Numbered from the stretch's first letter, positions 52,691 to 61,905 are shown. The stretch: 64,000 nt of DNA from JAIOSF01 sp047159865 (GCF_047159865.1 NZ_AP038804.1:2046001-2110000), one strand, 5' to 3'. The notes: generated by a model from the sequence alone, not told the origin. Numbers and translations are program-made.

Positions 52691-54519
52691 GAGATAAAAT
52701 ATCTCCTGTTGTCTCTTTTAGTTATGTTTGGAATAGTATCTAAATAGTCAAGATAAGAGATAAGATATTTACGACTCATTGGAAACTGTTTCTTTAAATT
52801 TTGAACCTCTATATAGCCATCATCAGTAATAATACTTTTCATTTGAGATACTAAATTAGAGAGTACTAGTGTGTGTATAAAAAGATTATGTTGTATTCGA
52901 GTAACCAATTTTTTAGCTGTAAGTGCTTTTAGTATAGTATCTCCTAATTTTCTATCGATATCTAAGTCATCATAGATATTATATGGAGCAGTTGGAGTAA
53001 AACTTTCTTTTTCGAGTCTTTGTAAAATTAACTCCTCTAAATGATCTTTAATATCTTCTACTATATTTGCATTTTTATATAAGTTTCCATCTTTTTTTAA
53101 TATATTTTCTTTTTCTAATTCATCCAAAACAAGTTGTATAAAGTTTGAACTAGCCCAACTTAAACGCAATGATATAGAAGTATTTGATAGAAGTGCATAT
53201 TTGTTTTTAGTGTATATATTGAGTATACTTTTTTTTATGATATCCTTTGTTTGAATAGGATAAATAACAAGTGCTTGTTGATCTATAAAAACATCTTCTA
53301 ACCCTTGTGCAAAGTCTAATGCTTCTTTATGACTTAATGCAAATCGTTGTGTTGAAGAAACTAATCCTAGACCTTTTTTATGAACTTGTAGGAGTATTTT
53401 GAAACCATTTTTAATATCACCCCTATTAAGCTCTTTTAAAAGTTGTAGTTTTTGAGACTTTTTCATTGGGTCAGTTATTGGGTTGAGTACTTTTGCACCA
53501 GCAATCGTTTCATTACCTTGTCTGATGATAATTTTTTCATTGTAAATTGCAAAAATATTTTCTGTTGATTTAATAGTTGCAAAACCTTGTTTCTGATTAT
53601 TTTCATTCTCAAAGAGAAGAATCTTAGCTTCAATTTTTTTTGAACCTATATAGATTGAGTAGTTTGCATTGTGAATGAGTACTTTATCTTGTAGATTTGT
53701 GTATGAAATTTCAATTTGATTAAATCCTCTTAAAAATCCTTTTTTTGATATCACACAACCTCTATGAAGGGTTTTGTGATCAACCCCTTGTAAGTTTAGC
53801 GCTGTTCTATTTGAAATATTTGCATTTGGAACATCTATTCCATGTACTTGTATATTTTTTATTTTTGTTTCTTTTTTAGTATCACAAATAAAAACTTTTT
53901 CTTTTAAACTAATAGGTTGACCCAAAACAGTTCCTGTGACAACTGTTCCACTCCCTTTTGTAGAGAAAACTCTATCTACATAGTACCTAAAAAAATTCTC
54001 TTTTTCTTTATTGCTTGTTTCTAATAAAAACAATTTATTTCTCAAATTGGATATTGAAGATTCATCATGTATAGATACAGCTTCTTGTAAAACAATTTCA
54101 AAGTTATAGTTTTTTATAAAAGAGACTATCTCATTTGTATTTGTTTTGAGTTCCTCTTCTGTAACTAAATCTTTTTTACTGATGATAACAACAGCTTTTT
54201 TAAGCCCCAATAAATTCAATATCTCAAGATGTTCAATAGTTTGGGGCATGATTTTTTCTTTTGCACTTACAACTATCATAATTACATCAAATGAAAAAGC
54301 ACCTGCAATCATATTTTTCACTAACTTTTCATGACCAGGTACATCAATAAAAGCGACATTTTTATCATCTTTTGACATATTTGAAAAAGATAAGTCTATA
54401 GTTATACCTCTTTGTTTTTCCTCATTTGTACTATCACCCTCATAACCATTTAACGCTTTTATAAGAGCTGTTTTACCATGGTCAATATGTCCGCAAGTTC
54501 CTATAATATAATTAGTCAT
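52687..54519 (-). CDS. selB: Selenocysteine-specific elongation factor SelB, 610 aa
   Basis: GTPase that brings Sec-tRNA to UGA codons marked by a SECIS hairpin. G-domain motifs: GTCGHIDHGKTALIKAL (P-loop), QRGITIDLSF (switch), DVPGHEKLV, and ISKKD in place of NKxD. The C-terminal 200 residues are winged helices that read SECIS RNA (ending LKKQFPMSRKYLISYLDYLD). Overlaps the start of selA by 8 nt (selA is upstream). Its stop overlaps the stop of the convergent EAL gene by 4 nt. Confidence 0.96.
   Translation of the reverse strand: MTNYIIGTCGHIDHGKTALIKALNGYEGDSTNEEKQRGITIDLSFSNMSKDDKNVAFIDVPGHEKLVKNMIAGAFSFDVIMIVVSAKEKIMPQTIEHLEILNLLGLKKAVVIISKKDLVTEEELKTNTNEIVSFIKNYNFEIVLQEAVSIHDESSISNLRNKLFLLETSNKEKENFFRYYVDRVFSTKGSGTVVTGTVLGQPISLKEKVFICDTKKETKIKNIQVHGIDVPNANISNRTALNLQGVDHKTLHRGCVISKKGFLRGFNQIEISYTNLQDKVLIHNANYSIYIGSKKIEAKILLFENENNQKQGFATIKSTENIFAIYNEKIIIRQGNETIAGAKVLNPITDPMKKSQKLQLLKELNRGDIKNGFKILLQVHKKGLGLVSSTQRFALSHKEALDFAQGLEDVFIDQQALVIYPIQTKDIIKKSILNIYTKNKYALLSNTSISLRLSWASSNFIQLVLDELEKENILKKDGNLYKNANIVEDIKDHLEELILQRLEKESFTPTAPYNIYDDLDIDRKLGDTILKALTAKKLVTRIQHNLFIHTLVLSNLVSQMKSIITDDGYIEVQNLKKQFPMSRKYLISYLDYLDTIPNITKRDNRRYFIS
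52689..52707. terminator. Bidirectional stem-loop inside the selB / EAL gene ends
   Basis: AGGAGATA (52689-52696) and TATCTCCT (52700-52707) pair over an AAA loop. The stem lies within the last codons of selB and at the stop of the EAL-protein gene, so both convergent genes share it. Confidence 0.5.
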
Positions 54520-55861
54520 TGATAATCTTTATGATGGTTTTTTCTAAAAGCGATAGTTCACACTCTTGAATACTTCTAAAATCTAAAATAAACTTGTCAT
54601 TTTCAATTCTTCCAATAATATTATGTTTTCTAAAGAGTTTTTCTATTGTATTTGCTTTACAATTAGTAAATTTTATAGAAAGTGCTATAGTGGGTATTTT
54701 TTTATTTGGAGTTGTTCCTCCACCTATAACTGTAGATGTTTCTAGTATTTCAGATTGACAAATATCTTTTATACTATTTTGTAAAGTTTTGGCTCTTTGT
54801 TTTAAATCTACTAGAGGCGTAAAAAGCATTTTAAGAGTTGGAATGTCTTCATTATTACCTAGGAGTAATGATGTGACAGTATCCTCTAAAATTGCTAAAG
54901 TAATTTTATCAACTCTCAGCATCCGTAAGAGTTGATTTTTCTTTAACTCATCTATATATTTTTTCTTCCCTATTATGATTCCTGCTTGGATAGAACCCAA
55001 AAGTTTATCACCAGAAAAACTTATCAAACTAGGGTCACATTTCATAATATCTAAAACGCTTGGCTCATGTTGGTTAAGATTATATGGCAAATCAATCATA
55101 TGACCACTACCCATATCATAATAATCTATTACATCATTTTCTTTTGCAGCCTTAACGATATCTTCATGACTAACTTCACTTGTAAAACCCTCAATAGAGT
55201 AGTTTGATTTATGCACTTTCATCAAAAGAGCTGTATTTTCGTTACAAGCATTTTTATAATCTTTTAGGTGAGTTTTATTTGTAGTACCTATCTCTTTTAA
55301 AATTGCTCCACTACTAGCCATCACATCAGGTACTCTAAAACTACCACCAATTTCCACTAACTCTCCACGACTTACTACAGCTTCTTTATTTTTTGCAAAA
55401 GTGTTTAATACCAAAAAAACTGCACTAGCATTGTTATTTACTATTAAAACATCTTCACAACCTATAAGTTCACAAATTACTTTGGAGATATGAGAGTATC
55501 TCTCGCCTCGTTTCCCTTTTTCTAGGTCATATTCAAGGTTGTTATATGAAGTTACTATATTTTTAACTTTGTCAAATGAAGTAGGGGAGATAAGACTTCG
55601 TCCAAGATTTGTATGTACAATGACACCTGTAGCATTTATCACTTTTTGTAATGATGGAGTAGTGATAGTATTGTATTGAGTTAATACATTCTTTATAAGC
55701 TTTTCTTCATCTATTGATGTCACTTTATTTTCCAAAATATCAACTCTTAATTTCTCTATGAATTGTTTTGCTATTTTAGTTATTAGTTTTACAGACATCT
55801 TGTTAAAGGCTTTGTTTTGGATAAACTTATCCACCTTCGGAATTGATTTTAGTAAAAGCAT
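54512..55861 (-). CDS. selA: L-seryl-tRNA(Sec) selenium transferase SelA, 449 aa
   Basis: PLP enzyme that turns seryl-tRNA(Sec) into selenocysteinyl-tRNA(Sec) using selenophosphate. The PLP lysine is K286 in SFSGDKLLGSIQAGI; VIVHTNLGRSLIS and NNNASAVFLVLNTFAKNKE are typical of SelA. Length matches the bacterial decameric enzyme. AAAGGG lies 5 nt before the ATG. Its promoter region faces the tRNA-Sec gene on the opposite strand. Confidence 0.96.
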   Translation of the reverse strand: MLLLKSIPKVDKFIQNKAFNKMSVKLITKIAKQFIEKLRVDILENKVTSIDEEKLIKNVLTQYNTITTPSLQKVINATGVIVHTNLGRSLISPTSFDKVKNIVTSYNNLEYDLEKGKRGERYSHISKVICELIGCEDVLIVNNNASAVFLVLNTFAKNKEAVVSRGELVEIGGSFRVPDVMASSGAILKEIGTTNKTHLKDYKNACNENTALLMKVHKSNYSIEGFTSEVSHEDIVKAAKENDVIDYYDMGSGHMIDLPYNLNQHEPSVLDIMKCDPSLISFSGDKLLGSIQAGIIIGKKKYIDELKKNQLLRMLRVDKITLAILEDTVTSLLLGNNEDIPTLKMLFTPLVDLKQRAKTLQNSIKDICQSEILETSTVIGGGTTPNKKIPTIALSIKFTNCKANTIEKLFRKHNIIGRIENDKFILDFRSIQECELSLLEKTIIKIIND

Positions 55862-55914
55862 TTTTACCCTTTCAGTTTATATGAAGATTAATAGTGTAAA
55901 ATTTTATCAATTCG

Positions 55915-56014
55915 TGGGGGGTATGTGATCCTGGTGGACACCACAGGTTTCAACCCTGATTGGAGGTTTTGCTGACAAGACCTCGGTAGGTTCGATTCCT
56001 ACACCTTCTCGCCA
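55915..56014 (+). tRNA. selC: tRNA-Sec (anticodon TCA)
   Basis: A long tRNA of about 100 nt. The anticodon loop TTTCAAC (anticodon TCA at 55950-55952) is closed by CAGG/CCTG. A 9-bp variable arm GAGGTTTTG/CAAGACCTC, with one G-U pair, is the hallmark of tRNA-Sec. The T-arm is GTAGG TTCGATT CCTAC and the 3' end CTTCTCGCCA has encoded CCA (56012-56014). The acceptor stem is G/U-pair-rich, so the exact first base (55914-55916) is uncertain. It lies 53 nt from selA on the other strand, which supports the call. Confidence 0.92.
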
Positions 56015-56100
56015 AAATATAATTTTTGACCCTCACAAATTTTTAACAATCTTACTTTTAAATTTCTTGATTTTAGCGAATATAATGTGTTATTTTACTT

Positions 56101-56126
56101 AAAAGGTAAAATATTATTTACCTTTT
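56101..56126. terminator. Stem-loop after selD carrying a GGTAAA/TTTACC palindrome
   Basis: AAAAGGTAAA (56101-56110) and TTTACCTTTT (56117-56126) form a perfect 10-bp stem with a 6-nt loop, just after the selD stop. It can serve as terminator for selD. The core GGTAAA..TTTACC also occurs at 63002-63017 and 63082-63103, so it may instead be a protein-binding site. Confidence 0.5.
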
Positions 56127-56129
56127 AAA

Positions 56130-57167
56130 TTATTGTACAATGATGGGAGCGATGTTTCGAGGAATAATTTCCCCAATAATTGAAGCATATCCAAAAGATA
56201 ACTCTTCTATCTCTTTGAGATATTCTTTAGCATCATTTTTATCTATTGCGATAAGTAATCCACCTGATGTTTGCGCATCACACAAAATCTGTTTAATTGT
56301 AGGCGAAATAGATGTATCATAAGATACTTTATCTTCAAGATACGCCATATTTCTTTTACTACCACCTGGTACTACATTTTGTTCACACAGCTCTTTTACT
56401 TGTGGCATGATAGGTATATCTGCACTATTTAAAAGATATGTTATATCCTCTCTTGTAGACTCTAAAGTATGACCTAAAAGACCAAAACCAGTGATATCTG
56501 TACACGCATTAACTCTGTATTTTGATAGAAGTTGTGATGTTTTGTGATTTAAAGTTTCCATAATTTTTATAGACTCTTTTATCCCAGATTCATCTAACTT
56601 ATCGTTTTTGATAGCAGTTGTTAATACACCTAATCCTATGGGTTTTGTTAGAATTAATATATCTCCTATTTTTCCACCATTGTTTTTAAGGATTTTATCT
56701 GGATGTATCATCCCTGTTACACTTAGTCCATAGTACATCTCTGGTGTTTGGATAGTGTGTCCACCCATCAAAACTCCACCACACTCTTTTATCTTTTCAT
56801 TTCCACCACGCATGATTTCTGTTAAGACATCTTTTGGAAAATTTGTCGCATCGAAGCCCACTATATTCATAGCTGTTTTTACTTCTGCACCCATCGCAAA
56901 TACATCTGAAAGTGAGTTTGCAGCAGCTATTTTTCCATATATAAATGGATCATCAACCACAGGAGTGATAAAATCAAGTGTCTGAACTAATGCTTCGTTT
57001 TCATTTATTTGAAATACTGCAGCGTCTTCACTGTTCTCAAATCCTACAAGTACATTTTTATCTGTTGGTGTTAAGTTGCAAATTGTTTGTTTGAGATCCT
57101 CCGGACCCATTTTTGCCGCTCAACCAGCTGCTTGTACGAATTTTGTTAGTTTGTACTGATTGTTCAT
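56130..57167 (-). CDS. selD: Selenophosphate synthetase SelD, itself a selenoprotein, 345 aa
   Basis: Makes selenophosphate from selenide and ATP. A simple reading would start at MGPEDLKQ (57110), but the real start is ATG 57167 (after GGAGATA): MNNQYKLTKFVQAAG, then UGA (57122-57120) at codon 16, then AAKMGPEDL. SelD proteins have Cys or Sec in exactly this Gly-rich position (E. coli GAGCGCKISP), so the UGA encodes selenocysteine. Further motifs are NENEALVQTLDFITPVVDDP, GGHTIQTPEMYYGL and ACTDITGFGLLGH. The gene thus depends on its own product and on selA, selB and selC next to it. Confidence 0.95.
57090..57122 (-). promoter_or_regulatory. Predicted SECIS element of selD
   Basis: Twelve nucleotides after the in-frame UGA (57122-57120), the mRNA can fold GGTCC (57107-57103) with GGATC (57099-57095), including one G-U pair, leaving a GGA loop rich in G. 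Bacterial SECIS hairpins sit right behind the UGA with a G-containing loop, so position and shape fit. The exact fold is my manual prediction. Confidence 0.5.
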
Positions 57168-57449
57168 TTATCTCCTTTCTTATTTGATAAAGGATTCTAT
57201 CTAAAATATGATAAATAAAAAATATTTTTAAAAATGTAAATAATAGTTTACTTTTAATTAAACTAAATATAGCTAAATATATAAAATAGTAAAAAAAAAT
57301 TTACCATTTTAAGATAAGTTTTACTAATAAAATATTATTATTTCATCATCAATGTTCAAGACCATAGGTTATGGTATAAGTGAAGTATATAAAAATTGCT
57401 TTACCTTTTTGTAAGGGGTTCCCTTAAGAACAAAATAAAGGTAAATATC
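57168..57449. promoter_or_regulatory. Divergent control region between selD and the transglutaminase operon
   Basis: About 280 bp of A/T-rich DNA without a gene. TAAGGGGTTCCCTTA at 57412-57426 is a perfect inverted repeat close to the downstream start. TTTACC/GTAAA words occur several times (about 57289-57304, 57335 and 57400-57412), related to the palindromes elsewhere in the sel/TCS region. No clear -35/-10 pair can be singled out. Confidence 0.35.
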
Positions 57450-58547
57450 ATGAAAAGAAGATTATTCTTAAAAGGTGCAACACTGCTTGCAAGTTCTCTG
57501 GTTGTTACTCCAAACATATTATTTGGAAGTACAAATACAAATCGTTTTGGTATCACATCAAAACCTCGAATCTTTTCTGTTGAAAATAATTTCAATCTTG
57601 AATCAAATGACAAAGTTGCAAAACTATGGATACCACTTCCATTGGAAAGTGACTATCAACATGTGATGAAACTATCTTATGATGGTGATTTTACAGAAGC
57701 ATATATCTCAAATGACAATCCTTATGGCACAAAAGTCTTATACGCAACATGGGCAAAAGGGACAAAATCACGAAAATTGAGTCTAAAATTTGACATCATT
57801 ATGAGTGAGCGAAGTGTAAACTTAGCACTTGCAACAAATAGTACAAACTATCCAAAAGATGTTGCAAAATTTTTGGAAGGTACTACACATACACCTGTGT
57901 CAAAACTTATTGGAGATTTTGCAAAAGATATAACAAAAGATGCAAAAACTCAGCTTGAAAAAGCACAAGCTATTTTTGACTGGACAGTATCTCATATGTA
58001 TAGAGATGAAGCTGTTATAGGGTGTGGTGTTGGTGATGCAACTGCAATTATTGAAGAGAAACTTTTTGGTGGAAAATGTACAGATGTAAGTTCTATATTT
58101 GTAGCACTTTTACGAAACTCTGGCATACCAGCTAGAGAAGTTTTTGGTATAAGAGCAGGTGCTTCAAAGATATCTAAATCGTGTGGAAAATCAGATGAAA
58201 AAGGTTTTGCTAAAATTACTGGTGGACAACACTGTAGAGCAGAGTTTTATATAGATGGAATAGGTTGGGTGCCTGCTGATCCTGCTGATGTTACAAAAGT
58301 AATGAAACAAGAAAAAAGAGATATCAATGATAAAAAAATCCAAGATTTGAAAAAATACTTCTTTGGAAATTGGGAGATGAACTGGGTTGCATTTAATTAT
58401 GCTAGAGATTTTATTTTAAATCCTAAACCTACCCAATATCCTCTTAATATGTTAGGATATCCTTATGCTGAATTAGATGATGAAGTGGTAGATTATTATG
58501 ATGCTTCAACATTTAAATACAGCTACACTTCTCAAGAAAGATTATGA
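57450..58547 (+). CDS. Tat-exported transglutaminase-like protein, 365 aa
   Basis: The N-terminus MKRRLFLKGATLLASSLVVT matches a twin-arginine signal (RRLFLKG followed by a hydrophobic stretch), so the protein is probably exported folded. A transglutaminase-like core follows: catalytic Cys in GGKCTDVSSIFVALLRNSG, His in TGGQHCRAEFYI and Asp in WVPADPADV. Such exported proteins are often cysteine peptidases or amidases of peptides or wall material. Start at 57450 with AAAGG 9 nt upstream. The stop overlaps the start of the MerT-like gene (ATGA). Confidence 0.85.
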   Translation: MKRRLFLKGATLLASSLVVTPNILFGSTNTNRFGITSKPRIFSVENNFNLESNDKVAKLWIPLPLESDYQHVMKLSYDGDFTEAYISNDNPYGTKVLYATWAKGTKSRKLSLKFDIIMSERSVNLALATNSTNYPKDVAKFLEGTTHTPVSKLIGDFAKDITKDAKTQLEKAQAIFDWTVSHMYRDEAVIGCGVGDATAIIEEKLFGGKCTDVSSIFVALLRNSGIPAREVFGIRAGASKISKSCGKSDEKGFAKITGGQHCRAEFYIDGIGWVPADPADVTKVMKQEKRDINDKKIQDLKKYFFGNWEMNWVAFNYARDFILNPKPTQYPLNMLGYPYAELDDEVVDYYDASTFKYSYTSQERL

Positions 58548-58867
58548 AAAATATAAATTTATTTTTAACAGCTGTATTTACAGCTGTTCTTTCGACCTCT
58601 TGCTGTTTACCAGCTTTTTTATTTTTATTTTTTGGTATCTCAGTTGGCTCACTCTCTTTTTTACAAGAACTTGAATTTTTAAGAATCCCTCTTGCTCTTC
58701 TTTCACTAGTATTATTGGTTTTATATTTTATAAAAAGAAAAAAAATGATTTCGTGTGAATGTGAAAAAAAAGTGGATATTAAAACATATATCTTAGGTGT
58801 ATCATTCCCTTTAATTATTGGAATGTTACTTTTTTATCCTGAATTTTCAGTCTATTTTGTGGAGTAA
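58544..58867 (+). CDS. MerT-like small membrane transporter, 107 aa
   Basis: Three predicted membrane helices. The first contains a vicinal cysteine pair, STSCCLPAFLFLFFG, as in mercuric transport protein MerT, where the pair accepts the metal from MerP. A cytoplasmic Cys pair (SCECEKK) follows helix 2 or 3. No mercuric reductase or MerR gene is near, so the substrate may be another soft metal (copper, selenite-related, or mercury). Confidence 0.75.
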   Translation: MKNINLFLTAVFTAVLSTSCCLPAFLFLFFGISVGSLSFLQELEFLRIPLALLSLVLLVLYFIKRKKMISCECEKKVDIKTYILGVSFPLIIGMLLFYPEFSVYFVE

Positions 58868-58870
58868 CTT

Positions 58871-59140
58871 ATGAAAAAATTAATACTATTAGGCTTGTGT
58901 TTTTCTTCACTTTTATCAAAAGAGATAAATATAAAAATACAAAAAATGCATTGTCCTTTGTGTACAACGATGATAAAAAAAGTGGTTCAAAAAGTAGATG
59001 GTGTTAAAAGTGTGAAAGTGCGATTGAACACGAAGATAGCCAAAGTTGATTTTGATGAATCAAAAACAAGTACAGAAGAGATCTTAAAAGCTATTAAGAG
59101 TACTTCTTATACAGGTATAATACTAGATAAAAAAGATTAA
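58871..59140 (+). CDS. MerP-like periplasmic heavy-metal-associated domain protein, 89 aa
   Basis: A short signal peptide (MKKLILLGLCFSSLLS) is followed by one HMA domain: IKIQKMHCPLCTTMIKKVVQKVDGVKSVKV. The metal site is C-P-L-C instead of the usual C-x-x-C with GMTC. Located 3 nt after the MerT-like gene; together they form a binding protein/permease pair. Its stop overlaps the end of the convergent Panacea-domain gene by 4 nt. Confidence 0.82.
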   Translation: MKKLILLGLCFSSLLSKEINIKIQKMHCPLCTTMIKKVVQKVDGVKSVKVRLNTKIAKVDFDESKTSTEEILKAIKSTSYTGIILDKKD

Positions 59141-59631
59141 ATTATCATCTCTCCAAGTGGTGTAGATCTAACTTTTTCTTTTGCAAAAGTTGCATTTGCT
59201 ACTTGTCGTGGAGTTTCATTTTTATATTTTTCAACAACACTTTCTATTGTCTTTTTTTCTTTTTTTGAGAACAGAGATGGATCATATTCCTCTTCCATTT
59301 TTATGAAATTAAGTTCATTGAATTTTTCTTTTTCTAAGATTTCGATATCTAAAAAGTCTAATAATTCAGTGATAATATATAATCGCTCATCATCATCTTC
59401 TAAGTCAATATTATTTGCAATAATATTAAAAATATCCCCCATTATTTCTGGTTCTGGTGCTCTTTTACCTTTTATGAATGTTTCTCCAAATACTTTTTCT
59501 TCATAAGTTTGTAGATGGTTATATTCAATGATAAATAATAATGCACAAAGTTTTTTATCGTTTAGATTTATTACTTTACTGTCTAGCATAAAAAGTATAG
59601 CATTTGCTATTTTGGTGATGTCAAATTTCAA
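59137..59631 (-). CDS. Panacea (DUF4065)-like protein, 164 aa
   Basis: The region DKKLCALLFIIEYNHLQTYEEKVFGE and KGKRAPEPEIMGDIFNII resembles the Panacea/SocA domain (pattern KLxKLLYxxxxxHL...GPxxPxxY). Panacea domains serve as versatile antitoxins fused or paired with many toxins, and some members are regulators. Here no toxin gene is adjacent, and the second half is acidic (DLEDDDERLYIITELLDFLDIEIL). It follows the response regulator gene by 32 nt and may be part of that transcript. Family assignment is moderate. Confidence 0.55.
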   Translation of the reverse strand: MKFDITKIANAILFMLDSKVINLNDKKLCALLFIIEYNHLQTYEEKVFGETFIKGKRAPEPEIMGDIFNIIANNIDLEDDDERLYIITELLDFLDIEILEKEKFNELNFIKMEEEYDPSLFSKKEKKTIESVVEKYKNETPRQVANATFAKEKVRSTPLGEMII

Positions 59632-59663
59632 ATTTTTTCCTTGTATTGTAATCTTAATTGGTA

Positions 59664-60329
59664 TTATATCGTACTTAACGCTTCTTCGTTAAATCTATAT
59701 GTTTTATGTTGGGTTTTTACTAAAATATCTTTACTTGCTAACTCTTTAAAAAGTTTGATTAGTGTTGGTTTTGAGATATTTACTTCATTCATAATGTCTG
59801 TGTATGAACCTTCATATATATTGTTGTTATCTAAGTTATTAATAATGAGTTTCACAATTTCAACTTGTTTACTATCTGTGATATGTGAAATTGTTTTGAT
59901 TATATTTTCATTTCGTTTGAGCTCTTTTTTTTGTACTTGTGGTAAAAGTACATCGTGTAAATTATCAAGTAACTCTTTGATTTTGATAGGTTTTATAATA
60001 TAGTTTTCAACTTTTAACTTAATAGCATCTAAGAGATATTTTGTATCTGTATGTGCTGTAGTAAGAATAGTTGGAATGTTAATATGGTGTTCATTTTGAA
60101 TCAGTTTGAGAAAATCTATTCCATTTTCATCTTTGAGTAAAATATCTGAAATGATTATATCTATTTTATTGTTCAAAAGTACATTCAAAGCTTCTTTTGA
60201 AGTTTTTACGGAATAAATTGTATTGACAAAATCTTCTAAGATATCAGTTGTATGTCTTAATAGATCTTCATCATCTTCTAAATAAAGTATATTGAACTGA
60301 TTTAATATATCCAGATTTTTAGTTTGCAT
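59664..60329 (-). CDS. Response regulator with receiver and helix-turn-helix output, 221 aa
   Basis: A receiver domain (about 1-125) with acidic pocket YLEDDEDLL, phospho-accepting Asp in IIISDILLKDENG, Thr in LTTAHTDTK and Lys in YIIKPIKIKEL. The C-terminal 80 residues contain a winged-helix-like region (GSYTDIMNEVNISKPTLIKLFKELASKDILVK), so it is probably a DNA-binding regulator. Start at ATG 60329 (AAAGGAG upstream), overlapping the kinase stop by 11 nt. Confidence 0.9.
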   Translation of the reverse strand: MQTKNLDILNQFNILYLEDDEDLLRHTTDILEDFVNTIYSVKTSKEALNVLLNNKIDIIISDILLKDENGIDFLKLIQNEHHINIPTILTTAHTDTKYLLDAIKLKVENYIIKPIKIKELLDNLHDVLLPQVQKKELKRNENIIKTISHITDSKQVEIVKLIINNLDNNNIYEGSYTDIMNEVNISKPTLIKLFKELASKDILVKTQHKTYRFNEEALSTI

Positions 60330-61905
60330 CAATCTCCTTTATGTTATTGATTGGAATTTTTATAGTAAATAAACTACACTCAAAAGTTTCTTTTTTATTA
60401 ATTTTATGTGGAAAATTCTTTTGAATAATAGAACCATCCATATGTTTTTCAACAATTTGTTTTGACATATAAAGTCCTATTCCTGTACCTGCACTTTTGT
60501 ATTTTGTGGTGTAGTAGGGTTCAAAAATTTTAGGAGCGATTCCAAGAGGAATTCCACCACCATTATCGATAAAATTAATATGAATATAACCTTTATATTC
60601 TCTTACTATTACTTTTATGATTTTATCATTATTAGCCACATTTGTAGATAAAGCATCTTTTGAATTTGTTATAAGATTGAGAAATACATGTGAGAGTTCA
60701 TTATAGAAATTGTGTGTTTTGATATCTTTACTATATTCGATTTTAAATTGGATATTCTCTTTTTCTAAAATATATTTTGATAATTCAAATGCGTGTTTAA
60801 TACAATCAATGATATAAAATTCTTCTTTTGTTTTATCTGGTGAAAAAAAATTTTTGAAATCATCTAAGGTATTTGACATATTATGAGCTAGAAGCAGAGC
60901 ATCTTCTGTTTTTTCTTCTATATATTTATCAGTTAGTTTTCCTAAAGAATTTTTCGTCTGAAAACTTTGCACAATCATAGAAATAGAACCTAAAGGTTGT
61001 CTCCATTGATGTGCGATGTTATTAAGCATCTCACCTAAAGAAGCAAATCGTGCTTGTTGGAACATAATAATATCTTTTTTTCTATTGTTTTTTACAACTT
61101 GAAGAATTCTTTTTTCAAGAGAACGGTTGAGTTCTTTCAGCTCTTTTGTTTTCTTTTGTACATTGAGTTCCAAATCATTGTGAAGTGCTTTAAAATTATT
61201 TATAAGCAGAATAGACAGAATAATTGAAAATAGAAAAACTAATATAATAGAGATAACAGAGATAATAATAATAATGTTAAAAACATTTTGAGTATCTCTT
61301 TTTTCATTTATTGCTAATGATAAATCATAGTTGATCAAACTAGTAATATAAATATTAATAGCATTTATCTCCAAATAGAGTTGTGAAAAATTTTCTTTAT
61401 TTTGTGAGTGCTTTATATTTGTCAAAATATTATTGATAAGTGCCATTTTTTTATCAATATTTTGAATGATGTTTGTTTTGAGTATTTGATCTTTCCTATA
61501 TCCAACATTTTTAGATAAAAACTTTTTGATAAAATCACTTACATAAAAAAGAGGTATCTCTTTATCTATTGTAACTTTTTTGTATTCGGTCCAATTCTCA
61601 TAAATAAGTTGCTCCCCTAATATCAGTACCTCTTTAGACTCATTGAAAGTGATACTTTTATTCTCTATTTCAATTAAAGTGTCTTGGATATTGACTTTAT
61701 AAGCATCTTTGATATCTTCTAGTTTTACAAATAGTGATGTTCTTTTTTCAAAAAGTTTATCAAAATCATATTTAATTGAAAAAGTAGAAATTAAAGACAA
61801 TATCATAATTGTAAACATACCAGCACTTATAATAAAAATCAAAAATTTTGTTTTTAATTCAAAATTGAGGGTATCTAAATAATTTAATAATTTCTGTAGC
61901 TTCAT
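60319..61905 (-). CDS. Sensor histidine kinase, 528 aa
   Basis: Two membrane helices (about 20-45 and 212-237) enclose a periplasmic region of about 170 residues. A coiled-coil (LELNVQKKTKELKELNRSLEK) is followed by the H-box AHQWRQPLGSISMIVQ (phospho-His), N-box region FLNLITNSKDAL and G-boxes IDNGGGIPLGIA and GTGIGLYMSKQIVEK. This H-box type is common in Campylobacterota kinases. The periplasmic binding protein encoded just upstream (4-nt overlap) probably presents the ligand. Confidence 0.92.
   Translation of the reverse strand: MKLQKLLNYLDTLNFELKTKFLIFIISAGMFTIMILSLISTFSIKYDFDKLFEKRTSLFVKLEDIKDAYKVNIQDTLIEIENKSITFNESKEVLILGEQLIYENWTEYKKVTIDKEIPLFYVSDFIKKFLSKNVGYRKDQILKTNIIQNIDKKMALINNILTNIKHSQNKENFSQLYLEINAINIYITSLINYDLSLAINEKRDTQNVFNIIIIISVISIILVFLFSIILSILLINNFKALHNDLELNVQKKTKELKELNRSLEKRILQVVKNNRKKDIIMFQQARFASLGEMLNNIAHQWRQPLGSISMIVQSFQTKNSLGKLTDKYIEEKTEDALLLAHNMSNTLDDFKNFFSPDKTKEEFYIIDCIKHAFELSKYILEKENIQFKIEYSKDIKTHNFYNELSHVFLNLITNSKDALSTNVANNDKIIKVIVREYKGYIHINFIDNGGGIPLGIAPKIFEPYYTTKYKSAGTGIGLYMSKQIVEKHMDGSIIQKNFPHKINKKETFECSLFTIKIPINNIKEIDAN

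Noticed and set aside
57111..57167. selD as a pseudogene with a premature stop
   Set aside because: The UGA is at the catalytic Cys/Sec position and the whole Sec machinery is adjacent.
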